From assembly GCF_002288925.2 (NCBI RefSeq), contig NW_022097999.1, forward strand, positions 16,237,285-16,301,284: DNA of 64,000 bases, read 5' to 3'. Position 1 is the first letter of the stretch, and the number at the start of each line of letters is the position of its first letter. A model generated the notes under the pieces. It was not told the DNA's origin. It saw nothing but the letters and a program-made list of their open reading frames with translations, and did no database searches. Source of the stretch: Delphinapterus leucas. Lineage: Eukaryota; Chordata; Mammalia; Artiodactyla; Monodontidae. Of this stretch, positions 48,181 to 59,673 are shown piece after piece. The translations under genes and the position numbers were made by a program.

Positions 48181-48460
48181 GCCAAGTTAAATAACATTTC
48201 ATACATACATATGTACATACATAATCATGTGGTACCTCAAAACTTAGTTAAAGAAAGGGACCCACTGTCAGTGGGCCCTGGTCACTCAAGTAGCCTTCAA
48301 CAGTTTGAGGTAACTAGACCAATCCTGCATAGCTGACCATGTAAAAACAGAAATTACACACCACACCTGATTTTGAGAATCTGATTCTTGGAGCTTGGCT
48401 AAGCAGAGCCAGCTTTGATGAGTGGCTTTTCCACGGAAGAACCCCACCACCCCATACCCC

Positions 48461-48669
48461 TTTTTTTTTTTTTTTTTTGCAGTACACGGGCCTCTCACTG
48501 TTGTGGCCTCTCCTGTGCGGAGCACAGGCTCCGGATGCACAGGCTCAGCGGTCATGGCTCACGGGCCCAGCCGCTCCGCGGCATGTGGGATCTTCCCAGA
48601 CCGGGGCACGAACCCATGTCCCCTGCATCAGCAGGCGGACTCTCAACCACTGCGTCAACAGGGAAGCCC
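48461..48669 (-). repeat. CHR-type SINE (short form), antisense
   Basis: A T-tail is followed by the reverse-complement short form. The duplication cccataccc(c)ttttt lies on both sides (from 48451 and from 48671). Confidence 0.95.
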
Positions 48670-48850
48670 TCCCATACCCTTTTTAAGTCCTCATTGTCTA
48701 CTGAATTAGGAAAACCTTGCAATACTACAGAGCCAAATGAGTTCCATCAGCTTTGGAAAATCTCAGGGATCTGATAGTGCAGATGTGTGGAGGGCAAAAT
48801 GCAGAGAAGACCCTTTGCAAACTCTAACTCACTCCACAGAATGGAATATT

Positions 48851-49023
48851 TTTTGTTGTTGTTGTTAAACTTCATAGTTTATTTGGATTTCATTAGTTTT
48901 CCTTTTTTTTTAATTAATTTTTATTGGAGTATAGTTTGCTTTATAATGTGTTAGTTTCTGTTGTATAGAAAAGTGAATCAGCTATACATATACATATATT
49001 CCCTCTTTTTTGGATTTCCTTCC
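48851..49023 (-). repeat. L1 3' end, antisense, with apparent 3' transduction
   Basis: On the minus strand this is L1 3' UTR ending 'ccaataaaaattaatt' and an A-run. About 35 unrelated bases with an AATAAA signal follow, then a second A-rich tail (aacaacaacaac...). The 17-base duplication ccacagaatggaatatt (48834-48850 and 49024-49040) encloses the whole unit. Confidence 0.85.
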
Positions 49024-49535
49024 CCACAGAATGGAATATTAATCAGCAATTTAAAAAAAAAAAAAAGGGCTTCCCTGGTGGTGCAGTGGTTGAGAGTCCA
49101 CCTGCCGATGCAGGGGACACGGGTTCGTGCCCCGGTCCAGGAAGATCCCACATGCCGCAGAGCGGCTGGGCCCGTGAGCCATGGCCATTGGGCCTGTGCG
49201 TCCGGAGCCACTGAAACATGCCACAAGGAACCTTGAAAACACTGTGCTAAATCAAAGAAGCCAGCAACCAAAAACTTCACATTATCTCATTCCATTTACA
49301 TGAAATATCCAGAATAGGGAAATGTATATTGACAGAAAGGGGGTGAGAATGAGGGAGTGACAGCTAATAGGTACAGGGTTTCTTTTAAGGAAGATGAAAA
49401 TGTTCTATAATTAGGTTATAATGATGGTTGCGCAACCCTGTGAATATAATAAAAACCTTGGCTTGTACACTTCAAAATGGGTAAACTGTACGGTCTATGA
49501 GTTATATCTCAATAAAGCTATTTTAAAAATCTAAC
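49024..49535 (+). repeat. Old L1 3' end, split by a SINE
   Basis: 'Ccacagaatggaatattaatcagcaattt' is followed, after the SINE at 49067-49210, by 'catttacatgaaatatccagaata', 'aatgatggttgcgcaacc' and the terminus 'gagttatatctcaataaagc'. This is a collinear old L1 3' region. Confidence 0.8.
49067..49210 (+). repeat. CHR-type SINE (short form), 3'-truncated
   Basis: It has an intact head and B box (ggttcgtgcccc) but stops after 'gtccggagcc', with no A-tail. An A-run precedes it. Confidence 0.9.
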
Positions 49536-49639
49536 TCATTAACTGATTAGTGGATCCTTCATTCTTTGCTGCCTGGAGCTATATCCTCTCCTTTAAAAAC
49601 TAAGAGCTCAGAGTTGCACCTATCACCTCCACTTTATTT

Positions 49640-50000
49640 TTATTTTTTTTATTTTTTTTTAAGATTATTTATTTATCTGGCTGCGTTGGGTCTTCGTTGC
49701 TGTGCACAGGCTTTCTCTAGTTGCAGCGAGCGGGGGCTACTCTTCGTTGTGGTGCATGGGCTTCTCATTGCGGTGGCTTCTCTTTGTTGCAGAGCACGGG
49801 CTCTAAGCATGCCAGCTTCAGTAGTTGCAGCATGTGGGCTCAGTAGTTGTGGCTCACGGGCGCTAGAGCACAGGCTCAGCAGTTGTGGCGTACGGGCTTA
49901 GTTGTTTCGTGGCATGTGGAATCTTCCCAGACCAGGGCTTGAACCCGTGTCCCCTGCATTGGCAGGCGGATTCTTAACCACTACGCCACCAAGGAAGTCC
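49640..50000 (-). repeat. CHR-type SINE (long form), antisense
   Basis: A T-rich tail, 'ctggctgcgttgggtcttcg', and 'ccaccaaggaagtcc' at the right end mark it. The target duplication ccactttattt lies at 49629-49639 and 50001-50011. Confidence 0.95.
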
Positions 50001-50011
50001 CCACTTTATTT

Positions 50012-50820
50012 CTATATCAGTCATTTCAGATAAACTCCAATGATGGAAACTTGCTCAAATAAAGGCAAAATGTGTCTACGCTCAAACCAAATTCTACAGA
50101 TTACATTCTCTGTTGCTCCACAGCAAGGACTATTCTCTTCTTAGCACAAACTGACCACCTCTGTTAGCAATCTTCTTTTCATTACTTGCTACAGTGACCT
50201 TCAAACAACTTGAAGCTCCACTTTCACAGGATCTCTTTGTTCTTGGAAGAGATACAGAAAGTATCACATGACAATGGCAGGCAAGAGAGCCTCACCTCCT
50301 AAATTGGCTAAACCCACCTGCTAGGGACCTAGTGAAATCAGCGTAATTCACTTGAGTGGAACTGCTACTGGAGAGAACTAGGGAAGGAATGACCCAGCTC
50401 TTGATTAGAAGATGAAGGAGATAAATTAGAGGATGGGCCGTGTAATGGATGGTCTTAAAAACCTACTAGACTAAGAAATCTGTGGTATGGAATATTTTTA
50501 CAGATTGCAAAGCACAACTGTATTTCGGGGATTTTCCAAGGTTTTTTTTTTTTTTTTAAACGTCTAGAAGAGCTTATATCTGATCAATATGCCAGTTACT
50601 GTGGGAAAAGACAAAAAATGAGGAACCACAGTCCCTGCCTCTCAGATTCTAAAATCTGAGGGGGAGAAATTAAACATACTCACATACAGAGACTTAAGAA
50701 TAACAAGTATAAAAATATACTACCAACTCAACACATATTATTATGTAATACTTAAAATAATTGGTTATGGAAAGGAAGATGTTAAATAAACATCAGTATT
50801 AAAAACTAGGCAATGCCTCC
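50012..50820. other. Unassigned intronic sequence
   Basis: It includes a T-run at about 50541-50557. No gene or repeat family was recognised. Confidence 0.3.
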
Positions 50821-50824
50821 CTAA

Positions 50825-51395
50825 TGACACCAAGGTGCCCTAAAACCGAGTTCCCTTATTGAGTTTATGATTAATCTCTTTACCCAAAACTTTATTCCTT
50901 CTCTGGTCCCCTCTGACCTCAATCCTGTGCTAACTGAACACTAATCAACCAGAGTCAGATGACTGAAACTGACACTGTCCATATAACATCATTAATGTAC
51001 TAAAACTGCTGTTGTCAATGACATCATTAACGTATAAACTCAGGTTGTTTCTCCACTACAAGATGAGCTCACAGACCCCTGAGCCACGGACCACCTGGCC
51101 TGGGAATCATAAACCAGAGACACCCTCACTCCCAAAACTATGATTAGGAAATGTCACAGAAATGTCCCTATGATGATTAACCCCAGCCTCTCTGTTCTTT
51201 CCCGTGGAAAAAAGAAAAAAAAAGAAAGAAAAAAAAACAGAACCTTAAACTCAAAGACCAAGTTGAAGTGGATCTGAGGCTTATCTCCCACTCCCCTGCT
51301 TGGTGCCCTGCAAATAAACCCTTACTTTGTTGCAAACACTTACTGTCAGTTTGGCTTTCAGCACCACAGGCACAAGAGCCCTTGCCTGGTTACAT
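50825..51395 (+). repeat. Solo LTR-like element (endogenous retrovirus)
   Basis: The 3' portion has a typical LTR end: 'gcttggtgccctgcaaataaaccc' with its polyadenylation signal, then a terminus near 'cctggttaca'. An A/G-rich stretch interrupts it at about 51207-51237. The left end is approximate, and no target duplication was confirmed. Confidence 0.6.
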
Positions 51396-51399
51396 TAAT

Positions 51400-52000
51400 A
51401 ATTGGTTGAACAAATTACCTATTTTTAATCACAATTTAATCCTAATTATTCAAGTGTCATCTCTGCTTGTTTGTTTTTCAAATTATTTCAGTTTTTCTTT
51501 GTTTTTCAAAGATTCCCTGAATTTGGAGAGATAAAGGAAGACGTATTTTCTTTTAAGATCCAGGCCCCCACATGTAAGTAATGTTAAAAATAACAACTTC
51601 ATTATTTCTTCCACTTAAGTACTTAAAAAAGACAGTTTTCCCAAAAAGTGAACTGGACAACATTTCACTTTATGATACTATGATCCTCTCTGTTATATCC
51701 CAGTGTTCTAGTTCAAATTTCATTTCCAAATCTTTTAAACATTGCCCTTAATTTATCAAACATCCTTCCTCTGGGGCCAAATCTTTTCAATATAAATAAT
51801 ACTTATGAAATGACAATGTCATATCACTTGGCTTTTTACTATGGATTCATATACAGATGACTTGGTCCCTTTGAGTTATTAGCCACTATGGTCAATTTTA
51901 GATCGTTAAAAAAAAGTTATTAACGTAAGTCTTTGCTTACAAATTACAAAACTTATTCATCTTGATATATGATTTCCTAAAGCACTAGAGTCTTGTTCAA
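51400..52000. other. Unassigned intronic sequence
   Basis: AT-rich, nothing recognised. Confidence 0.3.
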
Positions 52001-52012
52001 AAGTCAACAAGC

Positions 52013-52307
52013 GGACTTCCCTGGTGACGCAGTGGCTAAGAATCCACCTGCCAATGCAGAGGACATGGGTTCAAGCCCTGGTCCAGGAAGATCCCACATG
52101 CGTCGGAGCAGCTAAGCCCACGTGCCACAACTACTGAAGCCCGCACACCTGGAGCCCGTGCTCCGCAACAAGAGAAGCCCCAGCAATGAGAAGACTGCGC
52201 ACCGCAACGAAGAGTAGCCCCGCTCACCACAACCAGAGAAAGCCCGCGCAGAGCAACGGAGACCCAACACAGCCTAAATAAATAAAGCCTTCATTAAAAA
52301 AAAAAAG
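52013..52307 (+). repeat. CHR-type SINE (long form)
   Basis: It starts ggacttccctggtgacgcag. The target duplication aagtcaacaagc / aagtcaaaaagc lies at 52001-52012 and 52308-52319. Confidence 0.95.
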
Positions 52308-52319
52308 AAGTCAAAAAGC

Positions 52320-53430
52320 AAGTTTTCCAAACCTGACAACCAAGAATTTGAGCTTATCAACCGTGAAATTACAATCTTGATTATAATCAAGCTGAGCACT
52401 TCACTTGCTTTTTCAACGATCAAAAGACAATTAAGTGACTTTTTAAAATATGTATTATGTTAATAGCTGCTTCACATATTCATTCCTACTGGAGATGTTT
52501 TCTCCTTTTGTTGCTGTCCCAAAATGTTAATTTATTATGTTTTTCCTACTAAGTTGTTGAAATGTTTTTGAGTGAATAAAGTTAAGAACATGGAGTGACA
52601 TTATTTGTGTACCTTATTCGAGCCCAGTCCGAAAGCAACCCCTAACCACTCCAAAATTCAATAAAATGCTTTGTGAAGTGAACATTCAATTATAAAACAG
52701 CAGAATGAATAATCACATCGGAGAACGGCATATCCCTCGGTTTAAAAAAAAAGCTAAAAGAAACAAAAAATAAGGAAAGAAAATCAACAAAAAAGGCGGA
52801 AAAAGAAAAACAACAAGCGCAAAACTTTCCTCAGATGTTTCCCAACTTCTCCAATCTGACCTTTCTCCTCCATCCTCAAAATCCCCCGACTAGATGGAAC
52901 AAGACCTGTTCGTTTAGCTCACTCTTTCTGGGAATACTTTTTCCTGCAAATGTCCTTCTGCAGAAAGTATTTCCGATTTCTACATGAAGAGCACCGTTTT
53001 GCAGAAGCAATAATTCCTGCTACTCATTAGGACTCCAGAACAGTTTACCAATTTTTTTTTGTAAATTACCTGAACTAGGCCGAATCCAAGGTTCCAAAGA
53101 GCAGAAAGTCTTCTGAAATTCTATGTCCTCTTCCTCCACCCTCGCCTCCCAAAAGGCAACAGAATGCTTTTCATCCTGAGCACAGGGCCAGTATTCAAGC
53201 CAAAGACTTTGTTTTAAAACACTCATAAGGGGCGAGCTAAGGTGCATAGAGTGCGACTAAGGAAGCAAGCAGCAAGGCGACTAACTCTGTGAACCCGGAA
53301 CGGCTTAAAGGACACAAGCCCCAGGGAGTTCAGGCCAGATTTCTCCCGCGCCCACCAACTGGCCCTTTAGATTCGCTGACTTAAGCCAGCAATGTATTTA
53401 GTATTTAAAAACTCTAGAAGTCTAAGCAAG
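52320..53430. other. Repeat-free 5' end of intron 1
   Basis: No repeat is visible in about 1.1 kb just downstream of exon 1 on the gene strand. First-intron sequence next to a CpG promoter often holds regulatory sites, but I see no specific one. The 75-codon frame at 53020-53247 is not recognisable. Confidence 0.4.
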
Positions 53431-53439
53431 CCAGAAAAT

Positions 53440-54230
53440 GGCTTAGGGGACAGGCGGGTATACGGGACGCAGGAATCTCAGAATGGAGGAGAGGGGAGCT
53501 GGGGACGGGAAGGCCAAGCGCTGGGCCCCGAAGTGGTCAGCGCGTACCAGGCCCGGCCGGGAGCCGCGCGAGCCGCAGCAGGAGCGAGGGGGCCGGCGGC
53601 CCTCGATTCGACTCACCTGCCCATTCACCGAGCCCCGGTCCGACCCCCGGCTCGTGACCCAAACCCCAGACCCGAAGGACCGTGAAGAGCGAGCACGAGA
53701 TGCGCAGAGCCAGGTAGGCCACGGTGCCCGCGCCCACCCAGTATAGGAAGCCGGCGGCAGGCAGAGCGCTCTCCATGGCTTTTAACCAGGCCTCACTACC
53801 TTCGTGAATGGAAAAAACAAACGAATGAATGCAGGAAGAGGCGCTGGCCGTGAAGATGAGGACTACCGTAATAGGCGCTGCTCCTACACAGCTTTGGGCC
53901 TAAACCCCGCCCATGGCACCACATCCGTGCCGCCATTGGTGATCTATCTTTCTCTCTGCATGTAGTGCGTCGGTCATTGGCTGACCCTAGTTTCACTGCC
54001 CCGCCCACGACCCCCCCTTGCTCTCACCGAGCAGCGTTTCCGTTCTAAGGAGGCGGATCGCTCACCTGCCAATCAAACTTCAGTCCCGCCCAACGTGTCC
54101 CCACGCCCCCAGGATTCAGCCAGAGGGTTGCAAGTCTCACCGCCGCCAAATCGCTCAGGTCTCTCGTTGGCTGGAGAAGGCCTCGCGATTACCGAAGGTT
54201 GTGCTCCGATTGGCCAATCAGACCCAGTCT
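53440..54230 (-). promoter_or_regulatory. HSD17B12: CpG-island promoter of HSD17B12
   Basis: CpG density rises sharply here against a CpG-poor background. The island covers coding exon 1 and its upstream flank. I see no TATA box next to the gene, but there are several CCAAT boxes: ATTGG at 53935-53939 and 53976-53980 (CCAAT on the gene strand), CCAAT at 54069-54073, and a double site, gattggccaatcag, at 54208-54221. GC boxes are at 53904-53912, 53998-54008 and 54084-54091. This is the usual layout of a TATA-less housekeeping promoter using NF-Y and Sp factors. Transcription probably starts between about 53790 and 54000, but the exact start cannot be read from sequence. The symmetric CCAAT sites would also allow divergent transcription to the right. 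Confidence 0.85.
53617..53776 (-). CDS. HSD17B12: HSD17B12 coding exon 1 (start codon to splice donor)
   Basis: This is the first coding exon of very-long-chain 3-oxoacyl-CoA reductase (17-beta-HSD type 12), an ER membrane SDR enzyme. It reduces 3-ketoacyl-CoA to 3-hydroxyacyl-CoA, the second step of very-long-chain fatty acid elongation, and has reported estrone reductase activity. The minus strand encodes 53 residues plus one base. They begin MESALPAAGFLYWVGAGTV, which I recognise as the family N-terminus, and end GLGEWA. Residues about 8-32 are hydrophobic and fit the N-terminal membrane segment. The ATG lies in a strong context (GCCATGG). The exon ends GCA G|GTGAGT, a consensus donor, leaving phase 1, and this joins correctly to the exon at 2888-2934. 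Reading on past 53617 gives an unrelated tail that is intronic. The full protein is about 312 residues, so only the start is here. Identification rests on recalled family sequence, not a search. Confidence 0.95.
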
Positions 54231-55680
54231 GGTTTGAGCTTGGGTTTGAGGAGGGAATGGGGTCAGAGACACCGGTAGTGAATGAGAAGATTGTAGTAAG
54301 AAGTGAAGCCATGGTTTTATTTTCACATCTTTGTTAAATGTGCTGTCGTTGTTCCCGTAAGCTTTTCCGAATAAAGGTTTGCATCTCCTGTTTCTGTGCC
54401 GTCCCCACGACACACCTTCGCTCCGGTTACACAGCCTTATGGAGGGCCTTCTAAATGCCAGGCGTCCCTCCCGCGCGGAGCATTAAATAACATAGTTCCC
54501 AATGTCTTGGAGTTCAAGGCAAATAACTTCATGGCGTCAAATGACTATAATACACAATGGCATAAGAGCCATAAAATGAATGAAAGATACATTATGGGAA
54601 TACTGCTTGATGAACAGTTAGATAGGGGAAGGGCTCCACGTTTTAACTGGACTTAAAGGACTATAGAGATTTTTCTTTTACTTTCCTTTTGTATTTTTTT
54701 TTTTTGGTGGGGGGGCGCGGGGGAGTGGTGAGACGGTACAAAAGTGCACAGTCCAAGTACAGATATGAAAACCACCTCAGCAAAGTTCCAGAGAAGTAGG
54801 ACCACAAGGTAAATTTAAGAAATTGTGTAATGCCATATAGTGCTTCACATGTATTCCCTCATCCTCCCATCAAGAGTTTTTGTTTCTTTTTCTGGCAGGG
54901 ATTCGGGAATCATGTAAGATACCTAATATTTTTTCTTAGCCAGTAGGGGCTGCTGATTCAAGACTTGAGAGTTTCTTAAAAGGCAGAGACTTAAGGGCAA
55001 TAATTCTAAGGGTCAACATTTCAACACATCGTGAAGCTGAAGTCATAATTTTATAATATTTACTTTAAGAGCCTTATCTCTCCCTGCCCAACCCCCTCTC
55101 TCCTCCTCTTATAGGATTAATTAGATATAACCTCTTACGGGATTATATAGTATTTCTCCACTCCCTCTTATAGGATTAATTAATGTTCTTCATAAACTGT
55201 CAGTTGTCCAGCAGAATTCAGCCATGTGAGTTGAGCTGGCACCATATTTTGTTTTAATTGAATCTGATATCTTTGGCTGGGGCTGCCTGTCCAATTCAAC
55301 TGAAGTCTCACCACTCCTCTCCCTCTCCCTCACCTTCATCCTCTCTCTCTTGTCAAAACCTTTGCCTACAGTACAGCCCCAAATTTAGATATCCCAATTC
55401 ATCATTGCTCACCAAAAAAGGTCCCTCCAGATATTCAATCCCATTCTTCTTAGAATAGGGTGGAAGGAGGGGAAAAGAGTTACATAAACTAAAAATACAT
55501 ATTTTGTTGCATTTGTATGTATGTACTGTATGCATATATAGCTCACACTACAATTTATGATTATTGGGAACACTATGCTGTGAATCCATAGGACCTAGAA
55601 TAGTACCTGGAACTTGGAGACACTCAAATATCTAACAGATGAGTAGAAGTAAAGATTCATTCATTCAACAAACACTATTC
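54231..55680. other. Upstream flank of HSD17B12, unassigned
   Basis: A polyadenylation hexamer, aataaa, occurs at 54371-54376 on the plus strand, close to the island edge. A T-run followed by a G-rich stretch lies at 54696-54720. A short duplication, ctcttataggattaatta, occurs twice within 55098-55182. No gene was recognised. Confidence 0.4.
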
Positions 55681-55681
55681 T

Positions 55682-55800
55682 GGGAATTCCCTGGCGGTCC
55701 AGTGGTTAGGACTCTGCACTTTCACTGCCGAGGGCCCGGGTTCAATCCCTGGTCAGGGAACTAAGATCCTGCAAGCCTCCCAGCACAGCCAAAAATATAT
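55682..55800 (+). repeat. tRNA-derived SINE ('gggaattccctggc' form)
   Basis: It begins gggaattccctggcggtcca, has the B box gggttcaatccc and ends 'cacagccaaaaatat'. Confidence 0.9.
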
Positions 55801-56049
55801 ATATTATTCTGCTTTAATTATGTACCAGTAACTGAACTCGGTACTAGGTATACAATAGTGAAAAAATGGTCAATTCTTAATCCTCATCCTATTTTATCAT
55901 TCAACAGTGGGTGGCCACTGTTTTCCTCACCAGCTGCTCCTTCCCAGAGTCCTTTGCTGGTCCTTGCTCTTGATGACCCCTAAATCTTGCAATGCCCTTG
56001 GGCTCAGACCCCAGCTCTCTTTACTTCTCTACATTTTATCTAGTCCCTT

Positions 56050-56197
56050 TCTTTTTTGCTTGTTTGTTTGTTTTTGTTTGTTTGATCTTGGCCACACCAC
56101 GCAGCTTGCAGGATCTCAGTTCCCTGACCAAGGATTGAACCTGGGCCGTGGCAGTGAAAGCACCGAATCCTAACCACTATACCACCAGGGAACTACC
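56050..56197 (-). repeat. tRNA-derived SINE ('gggaattccctggc' form), antisense
   Basis: A T/G-rich tail is followed by the reverse complement of the form at 55682-55800. The duplication tagtccctt lies on both sides (56041-56049 and about 56200-56208). Confidence 0.9.
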
Positions 56198-56439
56198 ATA
56201 GTCCCTTGTTTTTAAATATCAACTGTAAGCGGATAATTTCCAAATGTCTCTAGCCAGACCAGAGTGTGTATACACACTCACACACACACACATCTCCACC
56301 TGCCTACCCAACATCTCCACTCAGATGTACAATAAAAATAAACACCTCAAATTTAACATTCAAAGCAGAACTCTACTCCAACCATACACACACCCCTCCC
56401 TTCCCCTGTTAAAGGCACCACTATATACCCACTTCTGAA

Positions 56440-57255
56440 AGCCCAAAATCTAGGGGTCAACCTTGATTTGATTTTTTGCCTTTCCATTGCATTCCGGTAT
56501 CCAATTCTTCAGCAAGTCTTTTTCATTCTACCTCCAAAATATACCTTGACAGGCCACTTCCCCCACTTCTGCTCCTACCAACCTAGTCCAAATGACAAGT
56601 ATTCCTTACCTGGAATATGGCAATAGCCTCCTGACTCATCCCCCAAAGCCTGTCTTGGCGCTTGTTCTCCATGAAGCAACTAGAATTTTTTTAAGTAAAT
56701 TCGATATTGCTTTCGCTCAAATCCCTTCACAGACTTCACATCACGTTAACAAAATCCTCCAACACCAGCTTAACCGCCCTGACCTTTCCAGCAGTATCAA
56801 CCACCCTCTCCTATGTTCACTTGATGCCAGCCACACTTTTTGCAGTTTCTCAGGTAAGTCAAGTTCATTTCAATCTCAAAGTAGCTTCACTTCTTGTTCC
56901 CTCTCCCTGGAACCTCTTACCTTCTATTTCCCAAGACTCAGTCCTTTACATCATTTAGACTTTTGCTCACCACTTGTGATTTTCACTGACTGACCTACAT
57001 AAATAGACCAAATAGCCTGTCTCCTTTGCCCTGTCACTACTTATCCTTTTACCCTAATTTGTTTTCCTTATAACACTTAATGTTTTCAAATTCTTTGATG
57101 AATTTTTGTTCATCTTCCCAATAGCATGTTAAGTTCATGAGGACGCTGATCTTTTCTTGTCCACCCCTGTTCTCTTCACCTCAGATGGGCACCTAAGAGT
57201 GCTTGACACTTAGTAGGTATTCAATAAATACCCACTGAATGGATGAATGATGAAT
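56440..57255 (+). repeat. L2 LINE 3' region
   Basis: It is collinear with the L2 3' region: 'aatggcaatagcctcctgactc', 'ctccaacaccagcttaac', 'aagttcatgaggacgctgatctt' and 'cttgacacttagtaggtattcaataaatac'. The 133-codon frame at 56592-56993 is within it and is not a gene. Confidence 0.9.
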
Positions 57256-57500
57256 GAAGGAGAACAGTTTAGCAGGAGAGACAGACATTAAGCAAATATC
57301 CAACTAATTATATGGTAAAAATTGTAATAAGTACAAAGAAGAAAAGAATAGGGCTTAAGGAAAGAGGATAGGTGGGGAGAGGCGACTGCCCTGAAAGGCC
57401 TTTCTAAGGAAGTAGCATTTAAACTGGATCTAAGGATAAGCAGAAACTAATTTGGCAAAGAGTGGAGTGGAGGCGACGAGAGGAAAGAGCAACAATACCT
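57256..57500 (-). repeat. L2 LINE fragment, antisense
   Basis: It shows antisense L2: 'gacagacattaagcaaatatccaac' and 'aaggcctttctaaggaagtagcatttaaactgg'. It lies head to head with the L2 before it. Confidence 0.75.
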
Positions 57501-58110
57501 GTTAATGGTTTTGAAGAATACACATATGTGTCTCTAGCACCTACCATAGCATCTGACATAAAATTAAACAGGCATTAAAAAATAATTGTTGATTTTGGAT
57601 TTTTCTTAATAAATAAAGACAGGTACCATAGAAATATACTTTCCATTTCTGTTAGAGTTCATATTAAGTATGTTATTTTAACTCAAGGAATATTGAAGAT
57701 GGAAACCACCTCATTTTGATATCTGTTCTTTTTCTATAAAATCTGTGCACTACCCATGCAATTAACAGGACGATTTTTTTTAAAAATGTACACATTTATT
57801 CTGATCACCTCAACTTCCTTTTAGGAATATTAATTATTCTATTGATTAAAAGTAAAAAAAAAGAGGCTTCACAGAGTGAAGTGGTGCATGACAGAGTTAA
57901 GCCCTTTCTGGTTCAGACAATTACACACTTTTGGAAATGAACAACAATCCTTTGCCCCTGGATAAAATTTATGAACCACTAAAAACACTAATACATACAG
58001 GAACCTATGATGGTCTACTCCTATTCAGCAGTATTCTGTGCTAAAATGTAATATAGACCACGGTTCCCAGAGATTGGTAGAAACATATGAAACCATTAAA
58101 AACTCTCCGA
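57501..58110. other. Unassigned intergenic sequence
   Basis: AT-rich, nothing recognised. Confidence 0.3.
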
Positions 58111-58119
58111 AGAGGGAGC

Positions 58120-58385
58120 AAAACTATAAAACTTTGGGCTTGGTGTCAGGGAAATCTGGGACAAAATCCTACTTCTACCTCTTATTAGCTGTATGATCTT
58201 GGGTGGATTTAGCTACTAAGCATTCAAATTCTACATCTGTAAAATGCGGCAATACTACTTAAGCAGTGATTGGCACAGAGATATTGTGTTCAGAGAGGTT
58301 GGTACTACTTTTATCCCCATTTTACAGATGAGGAAAGTGAGGCTTAAAACATTTACATAATTTTCCTATAGACACAGAGAAACTA
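58120..58385 (+). repeat. MIR relics
   Basis: Positions 58130-58265 show MIR ('cttattagctgtatgatcttgggtggattt', 'tctacatctgtaaaatgcgg'). Positions 58270-58380 look like a second MIR fragment in the opposite direction ('cattttacagatgaggaaagtgagg'). Confidence 0.8.
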
Positions 58386-58427
58386 AGTAGTAGAATTGGG
58401 ATCTCAATTTAAAAGCTGCGGTTGAGA

Positions 58428-59036
58428 AAACCATAATCTGAAAGGATATACGCACCCCAATGTTCATTGTAGCACTATTTACAATAGCAAAGACATGGAA
58501 GCAACCTAAATGTCCATCATCAGAGGAATGGGTAAAAAAGATGTGGTACATATATACAATGGAATACTACTCAGCCATAAAAAAGAATGAAATAATGTTA
58601 TTTGCAGCAACATGGATGGACCTAGAGGTTATCATACTAAGTGAAGTAAGTCAGAGAAAGACAAATATATGATATCACTCATGTGTGGAATCTAATTTAA
58701 AAAATGAAGATACAAATGAACTTATTTACAGAACAGAAACAGACTTATAGATATCGAGAACAAACTTATGGTTACCAAAGGGGAAACATGGCGGGGGAAT
58801 AAATCAGGGGCTTGGGTTGAACACACACACTACTATGTATAAGACCGATAACCAATAAGGACCTACTGTATAGCACTGGGAACTCTACTCAATATTCTGT
58901 GATAACCTATATGAGAAAAGAATCTATAAAAAGAATGAATATATGTATATATAACTGAATCACTTTGCTGTACACCTGAAACTAACACAACATTGTAAAT
59001 CAACTATACTCCAATAAAATTAAAATAAAAAAAGAA
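58428..59036 (+). repeat. 5'-truncated L1 (ORF2 end and 3' UTR)
   Basis: Positions 58460-58672 code a 70-codon remnant containing QPKCPSSEEWV and YTMEYYSAIK, the L1 ORF2 C-terminal region. The 3' UTR ends 'ctccaataaaattaaaata' with an A-rich tail. It is broken and not expressed as a protein. Confidence 0.9.
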
Positions 59037-59428
59037 ATGCATGGAAAAAAACTGTGATTATTAAATAATTTCTCAATAACTAGATCAGAGAAGGCAACAT
59101 TTTAAAAAATGCTTAAGGGAGAATAGAACAGTCTCTAGAAATATTTGGTTGTTACACAGATAACATACTCAGACGTAACCACATTGGGTTTCAGTCTCAT
59201 TTATTTAAAAGATTTCGAGTTCAGAATAATCTTTAATATGGAAAAAAATGGGAATCAACCAAATTGTATCATATTAATATACCAACATTCCAATTTAATT
59301 GTAAATTCATTTGCAGTATTTCTGTAAATTGAGTTCCAGGTCAGATTTTCATGGTGAAATCAGGAGTAGTTCAATATAATGAAACAAAATTCCATAATTA
59401 GAGAATTACATAGAAGCTAGGAATTTTT
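59037..59428. other. Unassigned intergenic sequence
   Basis: No gene or repeat family was recognised. Confidence 0.3.
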
Positions 59429-59445
59429 AAGAATACATTACAACA

Positions 59446-59655
59446 GGGCTTCCCTGGTGGCGCAGTGGTTGAGAGTCCGCCTGCCGATGCAGGGGACACG
59501 GGTTCGTGCCCCGGTCCGGGAGGATCCCACATGCCGCGGAGCGGCTGGGCCCGTGAGCCATGGCCGCTGAGCCTGCGTGTCCGGAGCCTGTGCTCCGTAA
59601 CGGGAGAGGCCATAACAGTGAGAGGCCCGCGTACCGAAAAAAAAAAAAAAAAAAA
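59446..59655 (+). repeat. CHR-type SINE (short form, well preserved)
   Basis: This is a complete short form with a clean A-tail. The 18-base duplication aagaatacattacaacag / aagaatacagtacaacag differs at one position. This is one of the youngest-looking copies here. Confidence 0.95.
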
Positions 59656-59673
59656 AGAATACAGTACAACAGA

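Larger units (their letters stand above)
2935..53616 (-). other. HSD17B12: HSD17B12 intron 1 (about 50.7 kb)
   Basis: This is the stretch between the exon 1 donor (GTGAGT, read from 53616 downward) and the exon 2 acceptor (CTCAG ending at 2935). It is mostly interspersed repeats, with repeat-poor islands described separately. One internal 90-base segment (25447-25536) has both splice signals. I saw no other convincing exon on either strand, but exons shorter than about 60 bases without a recognisable product could be missed. Confidence 0.85.

Noticed and set aside
53392..53746. Plus-strand frames of 87-97 codons across the CpG island
   Set aside because: They are antisense shadows of HSD17B12 exon 1 and its flank, open because GC-rich sequence has few stop codons.
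56592..56993. 133-codon plus-strand frame, and a similar 130-codon frame at 26712-27104
   Set aside because: Both lie in L2 LINE 3' sequence and follow L2 landmarks. No independent coding evidence exists.
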